A stretch of DNA of 64,000 nt from Metopolophium dirhodum (Eukaryota; Arthropoda; Insecta; Hemiptera; Aphididae). The stretch is from NCBI RefSeq assembly GCF_019925205.1, contig NC_083564.1, positions 16,526,134-16,590,133 on the forward strand, read 5' to 3'. The notes under the pieces were generated by a model. It saw only the letters and a program-made list of their open reading frames with translations, did not search any database and had not been told where the DNA came from. The translations under genes and the position numbers were made by a program. Each line of letters starts with the position of its first letter. The stretch's first letter is position 1. This document shows, in pieces, positions 1-10,727 of the stretch.

Positions 1-2814
1 TTTTGTCTTTCGTAAAATCACACAAACAGTATAATATCGCAAAAAAACAAAAATAGTTAGTTGATTATGCACATAACCTTAACGTGACTGGCAGACCAAA
101 TATCTATTATTTTGCTTTTATGACCCGTTATAGACGTGCAAGTCAACATAAACTCGACGTCATTCATATTAATGTATACTAAAAAATATAACATAAACAA
201 CTTTAATATATATTTTTTTCGTTTTATCTAAATCGAAATTAATATAGCTTGCGACGAAATTGTATTATATGATCGCTAAATTACATTTTATGAAACCATA
301 AATCGTTTTTAAATGTCGATAAAATATTAAAATATGCATAGACGTAACAAATGAATTCAAACTCCACAAAATGAAATCGGGGTTTAAACGAACCATTATT
401 TTGTTGTATAGAACCCATATATGTTTTAGTTTTTACGGAATGGTTTTTTGTTGCATATATTACGACAATTATATTCCTATTTTGCATAGTATATACATTG
501 GGCAACTCGCTATAAGGTGTTGTCAATACCATACACCTTAAATTATAATTACATTGCATTTTCAACTGATAGTTAAATAATATTTATTTTTTCAGTACAA
601 CTTTCTAATTTAAAATAGTTCCGTGTTAAACTTAAATTATTTTAAAAAAATATATATAATGTTATATCTACTTAAGTAGAAATTAAAATATATTGTCTCT
701 AAGAGCTTAATTAATACGCATGAAGTGGGCAATAGGTATAGCTAGGTAGGTATAGATTAAAATATATTGTCATTAAAGCTAGTACAAAGTAATTCGATAT
801 TAGTTGTATTATATATGGAAGTAAATTGACTTGAGTTATCATAGGCTTAGGAAAATAAATGCGTAAATTCGAAATGGATATCTAGTTATTTATACACTAA
901 TACATTTATACACGAATATTTGGCATATTTTGGAGTTTGGGGACCGTCCTCTGTTATTAATGGTCGCAGTAAAATGTTTTTATGAAATCAACATAACCAT
1001 AACCATTCTATAAAAATAACCTTTAGACGACCATAATTTATTATGAGAGGGTAAAAATATGTTCCAGGCGACACTGTACTTAACATATCTACTTCTCCGC
1101 TTGCTGCAGTGTTTTAGAAACGAAATTAAACATTTTTTCATTTTTATTTGTTATTGTAATTTACGTATATTATTGAGTGTTAATGACTATTAAAAAATAA
1201 ATAAATACGTAGAAGACTTGTGATATATGTACTTTTACGTTTTGTGATATTGACCTTTCGTTCTAAAAACACTACGTTGGAAAACGATCAAAGTTCTAAT
1301 AAGTTGGTTTAATTCCATTAAACTTATCTTTGAAAATTTAAATAAATACCTTATTAGTTATGATTGAGATACAAATTCCGTGGAAAAATAATTGATTATT
1401 TTAAGAAAAATGTTAATATATTAGGTAGAAGTTTTATATTACAACAGTTGGTTTCTTTATTGAGGTCTAATGTTAATTGATCTGCTAATTACTAATATTA
1501 TCGTTATACTATTTATACCAGAACGTACATAATACTATTATTCTGACTAATGAGTATTAATGACATAATACTACTACTTAAGTAATAATTGATAGTATAC
1601 ACATAATCCCTATTTTATGTTTAAAATTGTATTGTTTTCCTGTTTCATGACTCATAAAACACTCAATTCAAATTTTCAACCATAATTTTGTTTTTATTTG
1701 TATGTTTGTATATTTTTCAAAATTGATAGAAAATTTGATACCTACTTTAAAGTTAAAACTAATTTAATACTTTACAAAAGTATGTATAACTTGTGCATGG
1801 AAATGGACGATTTCTTTTAAATCAATATTTTATTAATTGGTAGTCTCCGACACACAACTTTTGAACGAAAGATAATGAAAACCTAATTGTTGCGTGTGAC
1901 ATTTGAACTAGGAAAATTGCTATTTACTAAATTGTTTACACAGTACACTACGTAAGTGAACCCAAACCACGATATTGGTATCGTTTAGGTATCAATTCCA
2001 TTTCGTTGTTTAGGTACCAGTTGAACGCACGCACTAAAAAAATCGAAATCCATCAACGATATATGGGTACTTACCTAGTTTTTAGTTACATTGCGTTTGC
2101 CATAAAATAATATTACTTCCTATTATCAATAAACTACAATTATATGTTACGTTGAAACTTGAAAGTGGCGATCAAAAAACTTTAATTTGTATAATGGCAA
2201 CAGGTATTTAGAGATATGAGTAGCCAGTAGGTATATACCGTATATAAAATAATTTTATGCATACGGCAAAAAGTAAGAAAATAACGTTTTTCGTTATCAT
2301 AAGAAACCGTTGTGGCTGGTTATTTTATTATTATTTTTTATTGTAAAATAAAAAATCGTAATTCTACTTTCATCATTAATTTTTAATAATTTATTAAATG
2401 GTACACTTTTCTTATAAAACATATATTCCTTATTTCGTTAACTTTTTAAAATACAGATGTTAGGTAGGTATTTAGTTCATAAGTAAGTACTGTCAAAATC
2501 CAAAATTTAATTATTTTACTATTAACCTTTTTGATTCAAAATAATTAATTTTATCAGTATATATGGTTTTTCTGCAATAACTTCTGTATAAATTAAACTC
2601 TAAAATATGGATTATATTCATTTTATTAAAGTATCCCCTACCTATCCATTTGATATTTTTAATTTAATTTCTCATTGTAACAATACTTTAAAGGTGTGTA
2701 ATGTGTATATTTTTTCGATTAAAATTAAATTATTATTCGTCAGAAGCCCCTTTATATAATATTCGGTGTTGTTGAATTAATTCGACCGTAATATATTTGT
2801 TTTTGCGTATATAG
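1..2814 (+). other. Intron of the TRIM9-like gene (5' end outside window)
   Basis: This AT-rich stretch precedes the first recognisable TRIM9 exon and ends in a plausible acceptor (TATATAG at 2808-2814). It is inferred to be intron because the exon at 2815 starts in the middle of a fibronectin-III domain. I see no coding segment, RNA gene or full transposon in it. The motif GATTAAAATATATTGTC recurs near 681, 751 and (diverged) 3069, suggesting old fragments of a dispersed repeat. The 94-codon open frame on the minus strand at 281-565 has no recognisable motif and ordinary AT-rich codons, so it is not called. Confidence 0.75.
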
Positions 2815-2953
2815 GAGGTGTATTGCGGCACAGAAACCATCTGCACCGTTGACGGGTTACACTTCAATTGCACGTACAACGCTCGAGTAAAAGCATTCAA
2901 CAGCGCAGGCGAAGGCGAGTACAGCGAAGTAATCGGATTGCAAACTTCTGAAG
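2815..2953 (+). CDS. Trim9: TRIM9-like E3 ligase, exon encoding second half of FN3 domain
   Basis: Internal exon of a class I TRIM protein of the TRIM9/TRIM67 group, a RING E3 ubiquitin ligase. In animals this group acts in neurons, in netrin/DCC(Frazzled)-dependent axon guidance and branching, and at SNARE/exocytic sites. The exon starts after TATATAG (ag at 2813-2814), in frame with GAG GTG TAT. It encodes EVYCGTETICTV, then VDGLHFNCTYNARVKAFN and ends with GLQTSE plus one base. It is followed by donor GGTAATAT (gt at 2954-2955), so the downstream junction is phase 1. The tyrosine-rich NARVKAFN..GEGEYS stretch is the F-G strand region of a fibronectin-III fold and closely follows vertebrate TRIM9. 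The split base G2953 plus TG at 4932-4933 restores the conserved V of the TSEVAWF linker, which supports both junctions. RING, B-boxes, coiled coil and COS box are upstream of the window. Confidence 0.93.
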
Positions 2954-4931
2954 GTAATATTAAATAATATATAAATATATCTAAGTTACAGAATCGATCT
3001 ACTGTCGAGAATATATTAGTAAATTTATAATATGTATATATATTTATGTACCTATAGCTAGTATTGGATTAAAATAAATTGTCTCTTTAGACTGGATTTT
3101 TTTTTATAATTCTTAATAAAATAAAAAAGTGCCATATATATAGAAATCGGGTAGTAGGTACGCCTGACTCGGTGTAGGGTGGTAGGTTGTGTTTAAATTT
3201 TAAAGTGACATTGAAGCATCGCACTCGGAAAACGATCTTGATCGGTACTCGGTTTATTACTAGTTTTATTGAATTATAGATATATTATATAATTCAATGG
3301 AATGCATGTCGTATCGAATATATCAAGTAACGATCAATGAATATAATATGATTGACTACTTAGATTATTGGAAAACCATACTATTGGATTATTATAGGCC
3401 ACCGTTATTCAAATTTTTGATTTAATAACCAACAATCATTATACACGAGATTTTTAAAGATGATTTAGATATCGGATATTATATAGTTATATAAAGCAAG
3501 AGCGGTAATATCTTTTGTTAAACATTTCATAAATGTTCATAACCGAAAAGCGCTTATTAAACAATTAATAAAGTTTTTTAATTACCTACCTACAGTTGAA
3601 ATAATATATGAATAAGATTGTACTTAACTTCTCGTTTTAATATTAAAAACTTTTGCTTCTATTTCATTAAAACAAAACAATTTATTAATTTAACGGTTTC
3701 GTTAGTGCAGCAACGTTTTATAATATAATATTATCTTATCGTTTTTTCAATATTTATTCGTGATTTACTTGAAACCTATTGGGGAAAATTTCAAAAACAA
3801 TCTCTCAGCTTGTACCATCTGCGTTTGATTTTCAATTTACTTTCGCAAAACTTTGGTAGTTCAGAATCCAGAGAACTATTGCAATTAAAACGCGATTAAT
3901 GTACCGTCACTCTATTTTATCGCTGAGGCGTTCTATTAAAAGTTGAAAACATCGATGCATTATTTTCTTTATTTAACCGATGAACAAAACCGAAAAATAT
4001 ATAACCTCCCGTGGTTTCTCGTGGATGCCGGACGGTATATTTCTGTATATATTTTTGAGTGTAAATTATAACTTCCCAATTACACTTAAAAAAAAACAGC
4101 TAATTGGATGTCGCAATGCTGTACAGTAGGTTACAAAATACAAGTGGGTCAATGTATAATGGATTGTATTAAACTTGAATTCAATGATATAATATCATTG
4201 TATAAGAAAAACGATTCTGAGCGGAGACGGTTTATCAGTCTAGATTTTTTAAATTTTTTTTATTTATTATAGCCTTTAAGTTGAATTAATATTATAATAT
4301 TATAATTTTTTATTCGTTGCTACGGTGATTAACAAATTGCTAGAAATTAAAATCCCGTTTTAAGCGGTTTTTCGTAATTTGTCTGTAGTTTTTCCCGTGG
4401 CATTAAATAACTATTGAGAAAATTGAAAAATGACCTTTCTAAAGTACCATCTTGATCCAATTTGCTAAAAGATAAGGTAATATAATATGTTGAAATCAAA
4501 GGTTAGGTTAGGTAGAAATTTTGTATACATTATATAAAAAAATATATGTATATTATATTAACACCATTGTAAAACCACTTTAGCTCCGCTCAGAATCTAA
4601 AAATTACTAAATGCTGTTGTTAATTTTATAAATTATTACTTAACATTTAAAAAAAACTTTCGATTGTTCGAAAGTTTATTAATCTATATTGTTCGATTTT
4701 AATATTAAAATATTGTGAGTTGAAAAAGATGTGGGAACTATTGTAAAATCTCAATCATACGTCCTCGATTTTATATGGGTGAAATTATAGTATAATAGGT
4801 ACCTCCTATATTGATATTTTGAAGTGCCATAAACACCCCGGGAGTGAGAAAATTTTAAATACAGTAGGCACTTTGTGCACTCTACTGCGTCTATATAATG
4901 ATTAATGACCGTTGAATGCATTTTTTTTCAG
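2954..4931 (+). other. TRIM9 intron (phase 1) carrying a short R1 repeat
   Basis: The intron runs from donor GTAATATT to a polypyrimidine tract and acceptor TTTTTTTTCAG ending at 4931. It holds one short-type R1 repeat at about 4089-4602, described separately. The remainder is AT-rich, with CT/AT microvariation but no coding segment that I can support. A GGTTAGGTTAGG dimer of the insect telomere unit at about 4500 lies inside the R1 copy and is probably incidental. Confidence 0.85.
4089..4602 (+). repeat. R1 dispersed repeat, short-interior copy, plus orientation
   Basis: This begins with the R1 leader (GGATGTCGC..TGTACAGTAGGTTACAA..GTGGGTCAATGTATAATGG). The 19-bp palindrome CAATGATATAATATCATTG follows near 4182-4200. 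GATTCTGAGCGGAG near 4213-4226 is matched in inverted orientation by CTCCGCTCAGAATC near 4584-4597. The interior between these inverted boxes is about 0.37 kb and matches the copy at 46.55-47.02 kb, not the long copies. There is no open frame of note. It is probably a non-autonomous mobile element; its class is unknown. Confidence 0.8.
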
Positions 4932-5156
4932 TGGCTTGGTTCACATTCGACCCGTGCCTGAGCTCGCCCGAACTGTGCTTCACGCCCGACAACATGACGG
5001 TGACTTGCGAAGGATTCGAGCACCGCGTGGCCCTGGGAAGCGTCGGGTTCTCCAGAGGCGTCCATTACTGGGAGTTTACGATCGACCGGTACGACGCCGA
5101 TACCGATCCGAGTTTTGGCGTGGCCAGACTTGATGTGTCCAAAGAGGAAATGCTAG
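4932..5156 (+). CDS. Trim9: TRIM9-like E3 ligase, exon encoding N-terminal half of B30.2/SPRY
   Basis: Acceptor TTTTTTTTCAG precedes TGGCTTGG, and donor AGGTACTT has its gt at 5157-5158. With the base carried from the previous exon it reads VAWFTFDP, a cysteine-containing loop, then ELCFTPDNMTVTC and ALGSVGFSRGVHYWEFTIDR, then DPSFGVARLDVSKEEMLG. GVHYWEFTIDRYD and FGVAR are the standard first SPRY strands: the W-E box, and the G-F-x-R strand that binds partner peptides. Relative to vertebrate TRIM9 the order and spacing are preserved. GC content is far above the flanking introns. The exon ends on G5156, which with GA at 10337-10338 forms the Gly of LGKDE. Frame, phase and homology all agree, so I regard the exon as functional. 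Confidence 0.95.
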
Positions 5157-5339
5157 GTACTTATACGGATTATAAATCATGAGTTTGAAGTTTGAACAGC
5201 TGCGACGTGAAATTTAGTACAATTTTGACAAACTGTTTTATTGCACGAATCCCAAAGCCGACCGCGTCATGCACACTAATTTACTTTATCGCCGATTTTA
5301 CGCACTCTGTTATTTTACATAACATATTATTAATGTTTC

Positions 5340-5460
5340 CAGTGGCGCAACTAGGGCTAAAATGTTGGTGGTGGGGGCTGTAGCTCCAACTTATACTATA
5401 TGAAAAGTAACCTGTGGGAGCTATGCCCTCACACCCCCATATATATTCATTCTTAGAAAT
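5340..5460 (+). mobile_element. CAGTGGCG-headed hAT-like fragment
   Basis: The fragment starts CAGTGGCGCAACTAGGGC and continues into a G-rich stretch. The same head, CAGTGGCGTA, is seen at 13522, 21981, 22380 and, with an inverted partner, at 26379. A C-rich segment near 5420-5440 (GCCCTCACACCCCC) resembles the complementary half of such elements. The downstream part is lost or interrupted by the LINE beginning near 5.5 kb. Only the left terminus is supported. Confidence 0.4.
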
Positions 5461-5599
5461 ATAAAAAAAACCATACAACAATATACAAATATTTATTTTC
5501 TCACAATAATAATATGCAAGCTTTGTAAGCCTCTAAGTAAGTCTCTTATCAATCCATTAATCTCATTACTTACTCAAGTAATCTCAAGTTTATTGGCTA

Positions 5600-6300
5600 A
5601 AAAAAATTAATTATTCTGCTACAAATAAGTCCCTCATTGTTTTACAATTGAATGCCAATGGCCTTAAAAATCATGTAAATATATTACAAAATGTACTATA
5701 TGATAAACGTATAGACATTGCCCTTATTACAGAAACACACTTAACTAAATATACACATATCTTCATACCTGGATACCAGCTAATTAAAGCCAATCACCCT
5801 GATAATACGGCACATGGTGGTGTTGCAATATTTATTAAAAATTCAATCCACTTCCAACCTCTTACCAATTACTGTTTCGATTATATTCAATTGTGTACAA
5901 TAATAGTTAAGCTAAATAACATACCCATTATTGTAGGTGCTTTTTATTCTCCTCCGCGCCACAATATATCGAATGCTACGTTTGCAGATTACTTCAATAC
6001 AATCAAAAATAATTTTATCATAGGTGGCAACTTTAATGCTAAACCCAATGCTTGGGGCTGTCGCACAAATAACCCTCGCGGAATTGTGTTATATAATTTT
6101 AACAAATAACTTCAATGTACTTGCACCACCGGGCCCTACCTATTGGCCTTCTTTCCCAGCAAAAAAACCTGATATATTAGATATATTTGTCACTAAAATT
6201 CCTAGTAATTTACACTGCCTAACTAATAACATATTAGATCTAAATTCTGATCATTCATCTGTTATACTCAATGTGTCCGCCTCTGTTTTGCACGAGTTGA
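5600..6300 (+). pseudogene. LINE endonuclease domain, broken
   Basis: The frame reads VLQLNANGLKNH, ITETHLTK, PGYQLI, GGVAIFIK, GAFYSPP, then a sequence ending in FNAKPNAWG. These are the ordered EEP/APE-type motifs (N, E, Y and D-x-N positions). The expected GGDFN catalytic motif reads GGNFN (about 6024-6038), so the metal-site Asp is Asn. A frameshift near 6100 moves the rest (a P-G-P-T-Y-W-P-like stretch and the LNSDHSSV motif) to another frame at about 6110-6300. Length is close to the usual 220 residues if the frames are followed. The D-to-N change and frameshift both argue for a dead copy. Confidence 0.8.
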
Positions 6301-6419
6301 ACTACCTAGACTTTTTTCCCCTTCAACTGACCGTCTTAAATTTCAAAATATCCTTAATCAACGAATTGATTTAAAAATTAAACTTAAGTCAAATCATGAT
6401 ATCAATGAAGCGGTTAATA

Positions 6420-8190
6420 ATTTGACTATGCTAATACTATCAGCTGCTTGGAAAGCCACCAAGCCTAATAAAACACATAATTCTAAAAATAATTACCTAA
6501 TAGTATCTGATCAAATTCGCTGCCTAATAGTAGAAAAACGAAGAGCTAGAGCTAAATACCAAGTCACTAGGCTTCCATCTCATAAAACAGCTTATAATAA
6601 ACTTGCTAACTCACCGAAAAAGGCTTTGGCCAAATATAAATCATATGAATTCGAACAAAAATTACACTCTATCTGTCGTTGATGGAAGTTTATGGAGGGA
6701 AATTAGACGATTACTTAAATATAAAACTGCTTCACCCCCATTGTTAAATGCTGACAACTCGCTCGCTGTATCAGATGCTGAAAAAGCAGAAGTATTCCAA
6801 GCCCAGCTTTCTAAAACTTTTTATCCGCATGAGGACATCCATATTCCGCAACATATTATTGATGTTGAAAATTATTTACATTCTACCTTACCAAGTGCTC
6901 GCCCAGAAAAATACTTTACACCTAACGAAGTTAAAAGTATGATCTCAAATTGTTCTCGCAAAATATTGCCAGGGTTTGATCTACTTACGGCTAATGTTGC
7001 TAATTGCTTACCGAACAAAGCCTTTATACTGCTTACTTATATCTACAATGCTATTTTGAGACTTTCATACTTCCCCACTCTTTGGAAGTTTTCGCAAATA
7101 ATTAACCTCCTGACCTGGGAACATCTTATAGACCTATAAGTCTATTGCCATACTTCTCAAAAATTTGCGAAAGACTCTTTCTCAAACGTATTTATCCGCA
7201 CATAAAAGCAAAAAATGTACTCCCGTTCTCAGAATTTGGCTTTAGAGCCAAACACAGCACTGTACACCAGGTCCATAGAGTAATTGATGCAATCTCTACC
7301 TCTTCAAAAATAAATGTTACTGCACTTGTGTATTTTTAGACATCTCCTAGGCATTAGACAAAGTATGGCATGAAGGTCTTCTGTTTAAACTTTGTAAATT
7401 TATTCCTCCTACACTATTCTTACTAATGGAGTCATATATTACAGACCGACATTTTCAAATACGTCAAGGTTCCTCCACCTCAAATATAGCCACAATTAGT
7501 GCAGGAGTACCCCAAGGAGGTGTACTTTCTCCTATCTTATTTAATATTTATGCTGCCGATCAACCTTCTACACAAAATACTATTGTTGCTGATTATGCTG
7601 ACGATAAAGTCATATTGTCAGTACATAATGATCCACTAATTGCTTCAAGAAATTTACAATCCCACCTAAACCTACTCTCAGAATGGTATGCCAAATGGAA
7701 AATTAAATTAAACAACAACAAATCCATTCACACAACTTTCACCCTAAGACACGGACTTTGCCCTAACATAACTGTAAATAATTTACCTATCCCTGCTCTT
7801 GACACTGTTAAATACTTAGGACTAAACCTCGGTAAAAGACTAACATGGCAAAATCATATAAGAAAAAAAAGATTAGTACTTAATGCCCGCTCCCGCTCAC
7901 TAAAAGTATTACTTTCAAAAAATAAATTCTCATCTTTAAAAACAAAACTTCAAATATACAAATCTCTTCTGAAATCCACATGGACGTATGCAATCCAACT
8001 ATGGGGATCGGCAAAAAAATAAAATTTAAATAAAATTCAGACCTTCCAAAATATCACACTTCGTAAAATCACAAATGCCCCACCCTTAGTCTCTAACTTG
8101 ACCCTCCATAAAGACCTAGGTATAAAAACAATAGAAGAAGAAGCTGCTATTTTCTATAAATGATTTTATAATAAATTAGAAAATCATGAA
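6420..8190 (+). pseudogene. LINE reverse transcriptase and C-terminal region, broken
   Basis: Recognisable pieces in order are: a linker with YNKLANSPKKAL near 6590; TPNEVKSMI near 6920; RPISLLPYFSKICERLF at about 7130-7180; the motif A region with FLDIS at about 7330-7345, followed by a stop codon near 7351 and then ALDKVWHEGLL; AGVPQGGVLSP at about 7500-7535; and YADDKVILS at about 7590-7620. The catalytic Asp pair YADD and the motif A Asp are kept. The open frame 7426-8022 (198 codons) is the longest surviving piece. Frame changes occur near 6370, 6630, 7140 and 7320, and stops at 7351, 8020 and about 8161. Neighbouring LINE fragments at 21.2, 31.1 and 38.4 kb are separate insertions. Confidence 0.85.
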
Positions 8191-8479
8191 AATTCTCTAA
8201 TAAAAGGCTTACATATCCCATCACTTCCTGGAAATCCCTGTCGCAGGCTGAAAAGAAAATGGTGTAGGGATCATCTAACTTAATCCTAATAAGTTAAAAT
8301 TTCATAATAAACAAGCTAAGTGCTACTGATGGGTGGCTTCTTATTCACGTAACACCATAATGTTTGTTACCCTAATCTCACATATACTTATTGTGCTTAA
8401 TTGTATAGATTGTATATTTCTTGTAAAAATAAAAAAAAAAAATTATAATAATATAATATTTGTGGTAATGGAAATAAAA

Positions 8480-9346
8480 ATGCCCGGGGAAAAAAATCCC
8501 TCGACTATAATAGTACTCACTAAGTCACAACCACATGAAAATGATTGAACAAATATTTTTAAATGACAATTAGTGTAACTACCACATTATTAATATTTAA
8601 TTACGAATATATACTTATATTATAGTATAGACTATAGGTATACTTATACTTTAATACTTATATCATTAAAAAAATTAAAAGCATGCAGGTATTAAAGAAA
8701 TATTAAATCAAAAAACCAATCTATGTCTAAAATTTAAAATATATACCTTTTGAGTAAAATTTAACTTACTTTTATATTTATATTATAATTTTCAAACATT
8801 AACAATAATATTTTGTTTTGTATGAGTAATTCCGTAAAAGTTAAATCCCCAAAATAAAATATTACGTTTCCAAATTATATTTTGACGATAATGTAAATAT
8901 TATTATTATTATTATTATTAGAAGTAGTTTTTACAAAATTAGTTAAGTATAAATACAATATTTAAAATATTATAAAATAAAAATAAAATTGTTTTGAATC
9001 ATTTATACCTCAAATAATACAAAATAACTATCAAACAATAGTTAATAAACACCTATATTGTTTTAAAAGAACCATTAACATAATATGTTGTTTCAAATTG
9101 TGATATAAAACAAAATAATATTATTGTTAATTTTTGTAAATAATTTTTATAATATTTACATTTTTTTAATGTAAGTATACCAGATACCTAAATCATAAGT
9201 ATATATTTGTTATTAAGTATTAATAATGTGGTAATTAAACTAATTAGCTTTTAAAAAATATTTTATCAATCAATTGCATGTGGTTGTGAGTAATATTGTA
9301 GTCCGGGGATTATTTTGCTTAGGGTCGGGGATTTTTTCCGGGATTC
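8480..9346. mobile_element. Non-autonomous DNA element with about 70-bp inverted termini
   Basis: The left end near 8482-8545 (CCCGGGGAAAAAAATCCCTC, then AGTACTCAC and TCACAACCACATG) is matched in reverse complement by 9280-9345 (CATGTGGTTGTGAGTAATAT, then TCCGGGGATTATTTTG and GATTTTTTCCGGGATTC). The matching termini are about 65-70 bp with small indels. The interior is about 730 bp of AT-rich DNA with no open frame and an ATT microsatellite at about 8898-8925. I could not define a clear target-site duplication, so the superfamily is not assigned. It lies just downstream of the LINE poly-A. Confidence 0.65.
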
Positions 9347-10336
9347 ACTGTCTGTTCAGTGCATATACAGTAAAATTATGTATAATAATCTTACCAATTT
9401 ACCGACATAAATTGTTTCCTTAAAGCAAATATAGGCATACAGCTAATGATATTTACCATATTTATCATACCTAGGCAATATAAAATTATAATAAACTTTT
9501 AATAAAAATTTAATTATAAAATTTTTTTTCAAAAAAAAAAAAAATAAGAAAAACAGTTAATTTTTTAAAGGTTTATTAATACTGTAGGAAACAATTGAAT
9601 AATTTATTTTGGGAGGTTATACAAGTCCCCCAGCCATTCCTTAGTTGTGCTTATAAAATATTTCATATTACAAATAATCATATTATGTATATACAATAAT
9701 ACAATATACATCACAACAAGACATAATTATATGATATATATCTAATTATAAAAGCAGAGTAAGTGGGATCAGCCAGACGTGTCAGTTGTAATGCCAGGGC
9801 CCAAACATTTTTAAAGATTGTGTAATTAACTTTTAACCTAAGTCTTAACTAAGTTAACCAAAGATCAAACTAACTTTTTCATATTAATGACTTAATAACA
9901 CAACTTAACTAGGTTAAAACAAAATCTTTAACTTGCTCAGCTTTGATTGAATGTAGTAAGACATCCCAGATTATTACCATACATTTCAAGTATATACAAA
10001 GAATTCAAATACAAAATTAGATTTTGTATATTTTTGTATATTTATTTGCGAGGAGGTTAATTAAAGTGTTAATTATAGCAGAATATTTTAATTATGTATG
10101 CAACAATAGTTGCAAATATTTGATTAAAATTATAGGTACACAATCAACGTATGTGTGAACATTTATATATATATATATTTCGGTGGTGGAGTGTGAGATT
10201 AAGCTACTCAAGCCCCCCCCCCCCCCCATAAATGTATTCCTACGGCGCTTGCCACTCACGCTCTCCAACCTTTGGATCATCGCCAGAGTTTGCTGGTGTT
10301 TTTGCTATTTACATTTTAATATGCTTTTTGTTTTAG

Positions 10337-10509
10337 GAAAAGATGAATCTGGTTGGAGCATGTACATCGACAAGCAGAGGTCTTGGTTCATGCACTGTCG
10401 TAGTCATGAGCAGAGGTGTGAGGGTGGCATCCAGGTGGGATCCACGGTCGGCATACTCCTTGACCTCAACAAACACCAATTGTCTTTCTTCGTCAACGAT
10501 GAGCCACAA
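10337..10509 (+). CDS. Trim9: TRIM9-like E3 ligase, exon encoding central B30.2/SPRY
   Basis: The exon follows acceptor TGTTTTAG and ends before donor GTGAGG (gt at 10510-10511), giving a phase-0 downstream junction. The translation runs KDESGWSMYIDKQRSWFMH, a histidine/cysteine-containing turn, GGIQVGSTVGILLDLNKHQL and SFFVNDEPQ. W-S-M-Y-I-D plus R-S-W-F-M-H and G-V/I-L-L-D-L-N..L-S-F-F-x-N are diagnostic mid-SPRY strands of TRIM9/TRIM67. They match the vertebrate proteins almost position for position. The conserved LDLN motif is present. The open frame upstream of 10337 is intron read-through and is not part of the protein. Confidence 0.95.
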
Positions 10510-10607
10510 GTGAGGATTGACGGGTGGAAATTTGCTTGATTTTTCACTCTTTGTTAATATTGGATTCACTGAAATAGTTGTCTGTATCTTTATTTGTTTT
10601 TGTTTAG

Positions 10608-10727
10608 GGTCCGGTGGCTTTTAACGGTCTATATGGCGTCTTCTATCCAGCAGTCAGCGTTAACAGAGGTGTCGCTGTTACGTTGCATACAGCCCTCGAT
10701 GCTCCCAGTGACATAGAAGACTGTTAG
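10608..10727 (+). CDS. Trim9: TRIM9-like E3 ligase, terminal coding exon
   Basis: After a 98-bp intron ending TTTTTGTTTAG, the frame opens with GPVAFNGLYGVFYPAVS, continues VNRGVAVTLHTAL and ends DAPSDIEDC with TAG at 10725-10727. F-Y-P-A-V-S-x-N-R is the final SPRY strand, and T-L-H-T-G/A-L is typical of TRIM9 C-termini. The tail after that is short and lacks the serine/arginine-rich extension of some vertebrate isoforms. The joined exons of this window give about 219 codons: roughly 46 for the FN3 end and about 173 for SPRY plus tail. No frame disruption was seen, so the gene end is intact. Confidence 0.95.
   Translation, partial: GPVAFNGLYGVFYPAVSVNRGVAVTLHTALDAPSDIEDC

Larger units (their letters stand above)
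5500..8441 (+). mobile_element. Degenerate Jockey-like non-LTR retrotransposon (LINE), ORF2 region
   Basis: An ORF2-type polyprotein is readable in pieces. An apurinic-like endonuclease lies at about 5620-6300 and a reverse transcriptase at about 6.95-7.9 kb. A typical C-terminal tail with YAIQLWGSAK follows near 7990. The element ends in an A-rich tail (AAAAATAAAAAAAAAAAA) at about 8427-8441, as expected for a LINE 3' end on this strand. No ORF1 (gag-like) is visible upstream, so the copy is probably 5'-truncated near 5.5 kb. Multiple frameshifts and stops make it non-functional. Jockey assignment rests on the AGVPQGGVLSP..YADD spacing and the LQLNANGL endonuclease start. It sits in sense orientation inside a TRIM9 intron. 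Confidence 0.85.
5157..10336 (+). other. 5.2-kb TRIM9 intron splitting the SPRY domain, invaded by transposons
   Basis: The intron runs from donor GTACTT to acceptor TGTTTTAG (ending at 10336) and is phase 1 at both ends. It contains a CAGTGGCG-headed fragment at 5340, a dead Jockey-like LINE (about 5.5-8.44 kb, same strand as the gene) and a long-TIR element (about 8.48-9.35 kb). It also holds a poly-C tract at about 10207-10227, roughly 110 bases upstream of the acceptor. Residual sequence at 9.35-10.33 kb is AT-rich. The tracts near 9820-9920 (AACTTTTAACCTAAGT, AACTAAGTTAACC) recall the interior of the hAT element at 35.2 kb, but no termini are visible. Confidence 0.85.

Noticed and set aside
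281..565. 94-codon minus-strand open frame
   Set aside because: No motif, low-complexity AT-rich codons, inside a TRIM9 intron.
10333..10569. 78-codon minus-strand frame over the TRIM9 SPRY exon
   Set aside because: Antisense shadow of exon 10337-10509.
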